From Pseudomonadota bacterium (GTDB lineage Bacteria > Pseudomonadota > Gammaproteobacteria > Xanthomonadales > Rhodanobacteraceae), in the NCBI GenBank assembly GCA_018241165.1, contig JAFEEK010000455.1, forward strand, positions 1 through 8,527: a DNA stretch of 8,527 nucleotides. The letters run 5' to 3'. The notes beneath the pieces were generated by a model. The model was given only the letters and a program-made list of their open reading frames with translations, had not been told where the DNA came from and did no database searches. A program made the translations under genes and the position numbers. This document shows, one piece after another, positions 1 to 5,432 of this stretch; the first letter of the stretch is position 1, and the number at the start of each line of letters is the position of its first letter.

Positions 1-681
1 CCAAGCCTGTCGTTTACTGCCGGTAATACGACAGCTTCGGCACCCATCGTCGCGAGTGGCAATTTGATCTTGCTCGCCAAGCCTTCTCAGCTGGGCGGCA
101 CTGGTGGTCTGGTCACGTTGACCTTGCTCAATGGCAACGGCACGCCGGTTCCGGGTGCGCAGTTGACCGGCACGTGCACCAACGCCGGCATTGTCAGCGG
201 GCCTGGCGTGACCAACGCGGCGGGTCAGACGACGGTGAACATCACCGCGAATCTGAACATCGCGGGCGCACCGGGAACGGGCAGTTGCGCCTTCACCACC
301 TCAACCGGTTCGCCGACCGCGACGGTCAACTTGAAGGGAATTGATCCTTGCACCTTGGGCACGTCGCCGCCGCCGACCGGTTGCACAGGTTCCGGCAGCA
401 GCAACTACAACCTGACCGTGCAGCTGAATACGCAAACGACTGGTTATGGCAGCGTATCGAGCACGCCTGCCGGAGTTTCCTGCGCGATGACTTCGGCATC
501 GAATTCCGTGAGCTGCTCCGGCTCGTTTGCCAACGGTACCGCTGTGACTGTTACGGCGGCGCCAATCGCCCCAAGTACTGGTGTCAAGTGGGGCGGTGCT
601 TGCGCGTCGGCCGGGACCGCGCTGGCAGCGACAGTTACCGTCAATTCCAACATGAGCTGTACGGCAGCGTTTCAACCGTAA
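1..681 (+). CDS. C-terminal part of a secreted/surface protein with Ig-like and 'bacterial repeat' domains (5' end outside window)
   Basis: The reading frame is open from base 1 and ends at TAA 679-681, giving 226 residues of a longer protein; an in-frame TTG at 64 is not a credible start because coding sequence continues upstream. Residues about 22-112 look like a bacterial Ig-like (Big-1/invasin-type) domain: alternating beta-strand pattern, 'GGLVTLTLLNGNGTPVPGA', then 'AAGQTTVNI', with Thr, Gly, Asn and Val dominating. A Pro/Gly/Ser-rich linker (about 113-136) follows. The last about 90 residues resemble the InlB-B-like 'bacterial repeat' module: GYGSVSSTPAG-x-C, FANGTAVTVTA, a W-G-GAC core and a final CTAAF. 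Cysteines sit at the places where this module usually carries them, so disulfides are plausible. Such modules occur in exported, adhesive or cell-surface proteins. No membrane anchor or sorting signal is visible at the C-terminus. The specific function cannot be told from this fragment. Confidence 0.8.
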   Translation, partial: PSLSFTAGNTTASAPIVASGNLILLAKPSQLGGTGGLVTLTLLNGNGTPVPGAQLTGTCTNAGIVSGPGVTNAAGQTTVNITANLNIAGAPGTGSCAFTTSTGSPTATVNLKGIDPCTLGTSPPPTGCTGSGSSNYNLTVQLNTQTTGYGSVSSTPAGVSCAMTSASNSVSCSGSFANGTAVTVTAAPIAPSTGVKWGGACASAGTALAATVTVNSNMSCTAAFQP

Positions 682-704
682 CGGCAATCGTTCAATCGAA
701 CTAC

Positions 705-732
705 GGGCCGCCTCCAGGGCGGCCCTTTTTTT
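705..732 (+). terminator. Rho-independent terminator after the surface-protein gene
   Basis: An 8-bp perfect G+C-rich stem (GGGCCGCC at 705-712 pairing with GGCGGCCC at 718-725), a 5-nt loop, and then seven consecutive T (726-732). It lies 23 bp after the TAA of the upstream gene and before the start of the EAL gene, so it should isolate the two transcripts. Confidence 0.93.
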
Positions 733-758
733 GCCGGCATTCCTGCTAGCATGGCAGC

Positions 759-765
759 AGGGGGA
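759..765 (+). promoter_or_regulatory. Shine-Dalgarno that decides the start of the EAL gene
   Basis: AGGGGGA lies 9 nt upstream of ATG 775. Two other in-frame ATGs exist: 751 lies upstream of this motif and 766 touches it, so neither is properly spaced. The motif therefore supports initiation at 775, giving MATAYRIELKPG at the N-terminus. Confidence 0.75.
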
Positions 766-774
766 ATGGCGCGC

Positions 775-1941
775 ATGGCCACTGCATACCGGATCGAACT
801 CAAACCGGGCGAAGTGCTTTTTCGGGAAGGCGACACGCCAAGCACGGCGTTCCTGATCGAATCCGGCACCTTGCGAATCACCGCCGAACGGGATGGGTCT
901 CCGGTGTTGCTCGGCGATTTGTCGGCCGGCGCCCTGGTTGGCGAGATGGCGGTGCTGGACGATTCCCGGCGCACCGCCACCGTGACCGCACTTTCCGGAT
1001 GCGTACTCACGCCGATCGACCGCGCCCAATTCGCCGAGCGGCTCACTGCCGCGGATCCGGTGGTGCGTGCGCTGCTGCTCAGCCAGCTGTCGCGCTACCG
1101 CACCGCGCTGGCAACATTTACCGGCAATGCACCCGTGGCGTCGCCGGAATCGGCCAGCCACGAAGCATCGCGCGCACTGGACAAGATCCGGCTGGAAAGC
1201 CAGTTGCGAAATGCTCTGGAAAAGCGCGAACTGGAAATCCGCCTGCAGCCGGTTCAGCACATCGCCAGCGGCAGTCTTGCGGGCTACGAGGCGCTCACGC
1301 GCTGGACGCATCCGGAACGCGGCGTGGTATCGCCGGCCGATTTCATCGCGCTCGCCGAAGAAACTTCGTTGATCGTGCCCGTGGGCGAATATGTGCTGCG
1401 CGAAGTTTGCGTTGCCTTGCGCCGCATAGCCGACCAGGCTCCGCACGTAAAGCCATTCATCGCGTTCAACGTTTCCGGCCGGCAAGTCGGCGATGCCGAT
1501 TATGTCGAGCGCGTGCTGGTACAACTTCGCGAGCACGCCGTTCAGCCGGCGCAATTGAAAATCGAAATTACCGAAAGCCTGGTCCTGGACTATGGACAGA
1601 TCGCGACGTTGATCGAACACGCGCACAAGGCCGGCATGCAGGTGGCGCTGGACGATTTCGGCACTGGCTATTCCAATCTCGGGCACCTGCACAAACTCGC
1701 TTTCGACACGATCAAGATCGACCAGGGATTCATCCGCCAGCTCGAGGATCCGCGCTGCCTTGCGATCGTGCGCGCGGTCATCGGTATGGCTGGGGCGCTG
1801 GGTTGCGATGTCGTGGCCGAAGGCGTGGAAACGCCCGAACACCTGGCCCAGCTCAAGCAACTGGGTTGCCAGTATGCGCAGGGATGGCTGATCGGCAAGC
1901 CGCAGACGGTAGATGCCGCGGTCGCCACTCTGGCGCAGTAA
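775..1941 (+). CDS. Cyclic nucleotide-binding domain fused to EAL c-di-GMP phosphodiesterase
   Basis: A 388-aa predicted soluble cytoplasmic protein. Residues about 1-110 form a CRP/PKA-like cNMP-binding beta-roll (KPGEVLFREGD, then a phosphate-binding cassette GE at 56-57 followed by RTATV at 66-70). A helical linker (about 125-152) leads to an EAL domain (about 153-380). The residues of an active EAL enzyme are present: E172 of YEALTRW, N232 of FNVSGR, E264 of IEITES, D293 and D294 of DDFGTGYS, K314 of IKID, E349 of AEGVET and Q369 of YAQGW. The expected reaction is hydrolysis of c-di-GMP to pGpG, presumably gated by a nucleotide or other small ligand. There is no GGDEF domain, no DNA-binding helix-turn-helix and no membrane segment. 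The start at 775 is chosen from the Shine-Dalgarno; 751 would add 8 residues. The terminator just upstream separates it from the previous gene. No clear terminator separates it from moxR 87 bp downstream, so read-through is possible. Function at domain level is secure; the ligand is unknown. Confidence 0.95.
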   Translation: MATAYRIELKPGEVLFREGDTPSTAFLIESGTLRITAERDGSPVLLGDLSAGALVGEMAVLDDSRRTATVTALSGCVLTPIDRAQFAERLTAADPVVRALLLSQLSRYRTALATFTGNAPVASPESASHEASRALDKIRLESQLRNALEKRELEIRLQPVQHIASGSLAGYEALTRWTHPERGVVSPADFIALAEETSLIVPVGEYVLREVCVALRRIADQAPHVKPFIAFNVSGRQVGDADYVERVLVQLREHAVQPAQLKIEITESLVLDYGQIATLIEHAHKAGMQVALDDFGTGYSNLGHLHKLAFDTIKIDQGFIRQLEDPRCLAIVRAVIGMAGALGCDVVAEGVETPEHLAQLKQLGCQYAQGWLIGKPQTVDAAVATLAQ

Positions 1942-2028
1942 ATCCGGAAACCTTTGCACGCCGTCGCTGTCATAACGGCGCCGGATGCGCGCGTCCGTGC
2001 GATCATTCACTACCCAAATCACGATCCC
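1942..2028 (+). other. Intergenic gap before moxR
   Basis: 87 bp between the EAL gene and moxR. No hairpin followed by a T run is present, so no intrinsic terminator. TTGCAC at 1954-1959 resembles a -35 box but has no -10 partner at proper distance. The last part (about 2002-2025) is locally less G+C-rich. A promoter for the operon may lie here or inside the EAL gene, but none can be assigned. Confidence 0.5.
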
Positions 2029-3024
2029 ATGGACATGACCGAATCCCCTGTTCGCGGCCCGTTGACTGCCGCATTTTCCGCGTTGCGCGGCGAGCTATCG
2101 CGCTGCATCATCGGCCAGTCAGCACTGGTCGATCGATTGCTGATCGCGCTGCTCGCCGATGGCCACCTGCTGGTCGAAGGCGCACCGGGTCTGGCCAAGA
2201 CGACCGCGATCAAGGAACTGGCCGCGCGCATCGAAGGCGACTTCCATCGCATCCAGTTCACGCCGGACCTGCTGCCGGCGGATCTGACCGGCACCGAAAT
2301 CTACCGCCCGCAGGCCGGCAGTTTCGAATTCCAGCGCGGACCGGTGTTCCACAACCTGCTGCTCGCCGACGAGGTCAACCGTGCGCCGGCCAAGGTGCAG
2401 TCGGCCCTGCTTGAGGCGATGGGCGAGCGCCAGGTCACGGTCGGGCGCACGACGTATCCGTTGCCGCAACTGTTCCTGGTGATGGCGACGCAGAATCCGA
2501 TCGAGCAGGAAGGCACGTACCCACTGCCCGAAGCGCAGCTCGACCGTTTCCTGATGCACGTGCGCGTGGACTATCCGGATGCATCCGCCGAAGCCGCGAT
2601 CCTCAAGCTCGCGCGCACGCGTGCCGGCGAGCAATTGCACGCCAGCGCGCCGCCGCAGCGTGTGGTGAATCAGCAGCAGATCTTCGCCGCGCGCGACGCG
2701 GTGCTTGGCCTGCATCTGGCGCCGGCGCTGGAGGAATACCTGGTGCAGCTGACCCTGGCCTCGCGCAAACCGAAAGCCTATGGCGATGACGTGCAACGCT
2801 GGATCGCCTATGGCGCCAGTCCGCGCGGCACCATCGCGCTGGATCGTTGCGCGCGCGCGCACGCCTGGCTCAACGGCCGTGATTTCGTCGCACCCGAGGA
2901 CGTACACGCGATCGCCCACGACGTGCTGCGCCACCGCATCTTGTTGTCCTACGAAGCCGAGGCCGAAGGCGTGACCAGCGACAAGGTGATCGACGCGCTG
3001 ATCGCGCGCGTCCCGTTGCCGTGA
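2029..3024 (+). CDS. moxR: MoxR-family AAA+ ATPase
   Basis: A 331-aa cytosolic AAA+ ATPase of the MoxR group, full length for the family. Visible motifs: the IIGQ segment at 27-30, Walker A GAPGLAKT at 51-58, Walker B LLLADEVNRA at 110-119, sensor 1 ATQNP at 153-157, PEAQLDRF with the probable arginine finger R173, and sensor 2 GASPRG at 262-267. All catalytic positions look intact. MoxR proteins are thought to act as ATP-driven chaperones that insert cofactors or metals into, or remodel, VWA-containing partners. Here those partners (DUF58 and two VWA proteins) follow in the same operon. The frame is open back to a TTG at 1954, but ATG 2029 (or 2035, two codons later) is the natural family start. 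No good Shine-Dalgarno precedes either ATG, so the exact start is the weakest part of this call. The gene overlaps DUF58 by 4 bp at its 3' end. Confidence 0.95.
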   Translation: MDMTESPVRGPLTAAFSALRGELSRCIIGQSALVDRLLIALLADGHLLVEGAPGLAKTTAIKELAARIEGDFHRIQFTPDLLPADLTGTEIYRPQAGSFEFQRGPVFHNLLLADEVNRAPAKVQSALLEAMGERQVTVGRTTYPLPQLFLVMATQNPIEQEGTYPLPEAQLDRFLMHVRVDYPDASAEAAILKLARTRAGEQLHASAPPQRVVNQQQIFAARDAVLGLHLAPALEEYLVQLTLASRKPKAYGDDVQRWIAYGASPRGTIALDRCARAHAWLNGRDFVAPEDVHAIAHDVLRHRILLSYEAEAEGVTSDKVIDALIARVPLP

Positions 3025-3962
3025 GCGCTCTAGCCACAAGCGGTGTTGCGGTCGATTTGTCGGAATTGATCGCGCTGCGCCTGCGCGCACGGCGTCTGGC
3101 ACGGCCGGCGACGCGCGTTTCCGGCATCCACGCCGCGACCAACGCTTCGCGTTTTCGCGGACGCGGCGTGGACTACGCCGAGTCGCGCATCTACCAGCCC
3201 GGCGACGACATCCGGCAGATGGATTGGCGCGTGACCGCACGCAGCGGCAAGCCACACACCAAATTGTTCGAGGAAGAACGCGAACAGAGCACGTTGCTGA
3301 TCGTCGACGAGAACCCGAGCCTGCGTTTCGGCACGCGCGTGCGCTACAAGTCCGTGCAAGCTGCGCGAGCAGCCGCGTTGATCGCATGGACCGCGGCGCG
3401 CAACGGCGACCGCGTCGGCGCACTCGGATTCGGCGGTGGCATCGATGCCGAAGTGAAACCGGGCGGTGGCGCACGCGGTGCCTTGCGCGTGCTGCGCGCA
3501 TTGGCCGAATGGGATGCCGCCGCACAGCGCGACGTTCACACGCCTTTGTCGCAGGCGCTACTGCGCGCGCGCCGTCTGGCGCGGCCGGGCTGCCGCGTGA
3601 TCGTGCTCAGCGACGGTTTTTCTGCGGACGACGACGCGCAAGGCCCGCTCTCGCTGCTGGCCGATCACTGCGACGTGGCCGCAATCGTGCTCGAAGACAC
3701 GCTGGAACTCGCCGCGCCGGCGCCCGGCCGTTACGCATTGCGTGGCGCATCCGGCCGCGTGTTGCTGGATTTTGCCGCTGCACGCACGCGCAACGAATGG
3801 CAGGGCTGGTTCCGGCAGCAACGCGCGCATTTGCTCGACTTGCTCGCCAAACGCGCCCTGCGCTGGGTTGCGTTGCAGACGCACGAAGATCCCGACGCCG
3901 CCGTCGCACGCGTACTCGGCACGGATGTGCGTGACCGCATCGTGCAGGCGCAGACCGCATGA
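3021..3962 (+). CDS. DUF58 protein (degenerate VWA-like, MoxR partner)
   Basis: A 313-aa protein of the DUF58 family. The family signature is clear at residues 47-89: RGRGVDY, then RIYQPGDDIRQMDWRVTAR and the FEEEREQ stretch. A VWA-like fold follows, beginning LLIVDENPS at 92-100; D96, N98 and S100 stand where a MIDAS DxSxS would be, so the metal site is only partly conserved. VIVLSDG at 193-199 matches the second metal-site strand. There are no transmembrane helices, unlike longer DUF58 proteins with two N-terminal helices, so it is predicted cytosolic beside MoxR. Start is GTG 3021, which overlaps the moxR TGA as GTGA; no Shine-Dalgarno is evident, suggesting translational coupling. The pairing moxR-DUF58 is one of the most conserved neighbourhoods of both families. 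DUF58 is presumed to link the ATPase to the membrane VWA proteins, but its biochemical role is not established. Confidence 0.94.
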   Translation: MSALATSGVAVDLSELIALRLRARRLARPATRVSGIHAATNASRFRGRGVDYAESRIYQPGDDIRQMDWRVTARSGKPHTKLFEEEREQSTLLIVDENPSLRFGTRVRYKSVQAARAAALIAWTAARNGDRVGALGFGGGIDAEVKPGGGARGALRVLRALAEWDAAAQRDVHTPLSQALLRARRLARPGCRVIVLSDGFSADDDAQGPLSLLADHCDVAAIVLEDTLELAAPAPGRYALRGASGRVLLDFAAARTRNEWQGWFRQQRAHLLDLLAKRALRWVALQTHEDPDAAVARVLGTDVRDRIVQAQTA

Positions 3963-4435
3963 ACGCGCCGTCCGGCCCGATCCTGCGCGACATCCATTTG
4001 CCGCCGCCGCCGGGCTGGTGGCCGCCCGCGCCGGGCTGGTGGATGGTGGCCGCCATGGCAATTGGCCTCGGTATTTTTGCATTGTATAAATTGCACAAAT
4101 TGCGCAAACGCCGCCGGCACGAACGCGCCGTGTTGCGCGAACTCGATGTTTGCATCGAGGCGAACCGGCATGATTCGGCAGGACTCGCCGCCGCGCTCTC
4201 GCATTTCCTGCGTCGGCTCTCCTTGCGCGACGCGCACGCCGCGGCCTTCGCCGGCGAGCGCTGGCTCGAATACCTGGATGCGCGCGGTGGCGGCGAGGAT
4301 TTCCGCCACGGCATCGGCCGGGTGCTGATCGATGCGCCGTTTCGCGCGCGCGCCGACTACGACACCGATGGCCTCGTTGCGCTGGTGCGGCGCTTCACGC
4401 GCAACGCGCTTGCTGCCGGAGCCGCGCATGCTTGA
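3959..4435 (+). CDS. DUF4381 single-pass membrane protein
   Basis: A 158-aa protein matching DUF4381 in size, position and features: LRDIHLPPPPGWWPPAPGWW at 9-28, one hydrophobic segment at about 28-43, then the strongly basic KLHKLRKRRRHER (44-56), and a helical C-terminal domain containing LSHFLRRLSL and ERWLEYLD. By the positive-inside rule, the short Pro/Trp N-terminus faces the periplasm and the C-terminal domain the cytosol. The family is found almost only inside MoxR/Bat clusters between DUF58 and the first VWA gene, as here. No catalytic motif is recognisable; a scaffold or coupling role between cytosolic MoxR/DUF58 and the periplasmic VWA proteins is inference. ATG 3959 overlaps the DUF58 TGA as ATGA, with a weak AGG 10 nt upstream. 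The 3' end overlaps batA by 8 bp. Confidence 0.9.
   Translation: MNAPSGPILRDIHLPPPPGWWPPAPGWWMVAAMAIGLGIFALYKLHKLRKRRRHERAVLRELDVCIEANRHDSAGLAAALSHFLRRLSLRDAHAAAFAGERWLEYLDARGGGEDFRHGIGRVLIDAPFRARADYDTDGLVALVRRFTRNALAAGAAHA
4062..4090 (+). promoter_or_regulatory. Possible internal sigma70-type promoter inside the DUF4381 gene
   Basis: TTGGCC (4062-4067, 4 of 6 to TTGACA), a 17-nt spacer, and TATAAA (4085-4090, 5 of 6 to TATAAT). It sits in a short A+T-rich island of otherwise G+C-rich DNA. Transcription would begin near 4097 and would supply batA and later genes without moxR. The island also encodes the membrane helix and its Leu/Lys border, which alone could explain the base composition, so the call is tentative. 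Confidence 0.3.
4418..4421 (+). promoter_or_regulatory. Shine-Dalgarno for batA
   Basis: GGAG lies 6 nt upstream of ATG 4428. The batA frame is open further upstream (in-frame ATG at 4332), but that stretch lies wholly within the DUF4381 gene and encodes no family sequence. This motif and the typical N-terminus MLEFAWPWLF fix the start at 4428. Confidence 0.65.
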
Positions 4436-5432
4436 ATTCGCCTGGCCGTGGTTGTTCGTGTTGCTGCCCTTGCCCTGGCTCGTGGCGCGGCTGTTGCCGC
4501 CGGCGCGCGACAACGCCGGCGCTGCCTTGCGCCTGCCGTATGCGCTCGATGGCATGGATGCGGCGTCGGGCGCCGCTCCGGTTGCGTCGTGGCGGCGTTG
4601 GCTGGCTTTGGCGGTGTGGGCATTGATCGTGTGCGCGTCTGCACGTCCGCAGTGGCTTGGTCCGCCGCAGGATGTCGCGCGCACCGGCCGCGACCTGCTG
4701 CTCGCGGTCGATGCCTCCGGCAGCATGAGTACGCCGGACATGCAGATCGGCGGGCGTGCGGTAAGCCGCTATGCGGCAGTGAAGGCCATCGCCGGCGATT
4801 TCATCCGTCGTCGTGTTGGCGATCGCGTCGGCCTGATCGTGTTCGGCAGCCAGGCCTATCTGCTCACGCCGCTGACGTTCGACCGCGACACCGTGCTCAA
4901 GCAACTGGACGAATCCTCGGTCGGCCTGCCGGGCCGGCAAACCGCGATCGGTGACGCGGTCGGGCTCGCGATCAAGCGCCTGCAGCAGCGCCCGCGCGAC
5001 CAGCGCGTGCTGATCCTGCTCACCGACGGCGTCAACGATGCCGGCGTGCTCGATCCCTACAAATCCATCGAGCTGGCGGTGGCCGAACACGTGAAAATCT
5101 ACACCATCGGCATCGGCGCGGACGCGATGACCGTCGGCGGATTCTTCGGTCCGCAAACCGTGAATCCGTCCCAGGACATCGACACGCGCTTGCTCACGCA
5201 GATGGCGGAAAAAACCGGTGGCAAGTTCTACCGTGCGCACGACACCGCGGAACTTGCGCAAATCTATCGCGAGATCGACAAACTTGAACCCGCGGCGGAC
5301 AAGGGCCAGCAGTTTCGTCCGGTCGATGAATGGTTTTGGTGGCCGTTGTCGCTTGCCGTCGTGATCGTGCTCGTCCTGGCCGGACGCGTCTTGCCATTGC
5401 CGCGCGCCGTGCGCGCGAGGTTTGCGCAATGA
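4428..5432 (+). CDS. batA: BatA-type VWA-domain inner-membrane protein
   Basis: A 334-aa protein with the BatA layout: helix 1 at about 4-20, a basic loop, helix 2 at about 57-72, a VWA domain at about 87-280 and a C-terminal helix at about 304-323. The basic loop (R21, R27, R35, R56, R57) and basic C-terminus place the VWA domain in the periplasm. The MIDAS metal site is complete: DASGS at 95-99, T172 in GRQTAIGD, and D200 in LLTDG. It should therefore bind Mg2+/Mn2+/Ca2+ and engage a partner carrying an acidic ligand. Also family-typical are IVFGSQAYLLTPLT and the EKTGGKFYRAHDTAELAQIY helix. The gene overlaps DUF4381 by 8 bp and the next VWA gene by 4 bp. Bat proteins are named for Bacteroides aerotolerance; the role in proteobacteria is less clear and is probably envelope or stress related. 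Family assignment is secure, precise function is not. Confidence 0.95.
   Translation: MLEFAWPWLFVLLPLPWLVARLLPPARDNAGAALRLPYALDGMDAASGAAPVASWRRWLALAVWALIVCASARPQWLGPPQDVARTGRDLLLAVDASGSMSTPDMQIGGRAVSRYAAVKAIAGDFIRRRVGDRVGLIVFGSQAYLLTPLTFDRDTVLKQLDESSVGLPGRQTAIGDAVGLAIKRLQQRPRDQRVLILLTDGVNDAGVLDPYKSIELAVAEHVKIYTIGIGADAMTVGGFFGPQTVNPSQDIDTRLLTQMAEKTGGKFYRAHDTAELAQIYREIDKLEPAADKGQQFRPVDEWFWWPLSLAVVIVLVLAGRVLPLPRAVRARFAQ

Noticed and set aside
744..752. TGCTAGCAT as an extended -10 for the EAL gene
   Set aside because: The hexamer matches only 4 of 6, there is no -35 at 16-18 nt (that position falls in the terminator), and the start would fall on the Shine-Dalgarno.
301..2022. 573-codon open frame on the - strand across the surface-protein and EAL genes
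   Set aside because: It spans two + strand genes and an intrinsic terminator, has no family resemblance, and its composition (many Arg, Ala, Gly, His) is what an antisense reading of G+C-rich genes gives.
999..2414. Long + strand frame overlapping the EAL gene and moxR in another register
   Set aside because: Arg/Ala-rich low-information sequence; both true genes show conserved catalytic motifs in their own frames.
2848..2864. 17-nt alternating pyrimidine-purine run that could form Z-DNA
   Set aside because: Lies inside moxR and follows from Cys-Ala-Arg-Ala codons (TGC GCG CGC GCG) in G+C-rich DNA; no reason to assign a role.
2119..3525. Long - strand open frame opposite moxR and DUF58
   Set aside because: Antisense shadow: no recognisable domain, Arg-rich, fully covered by two strongly conserved + strand genes.
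4079..4108. Repeated AAATTGC units after the DUF4381 membrane helix
   Set aside because: In frame they encode the Leu-Lys pattern YKLHKLRKR at the membrane border; too short and too well explained by coding to call a DNA repeat.
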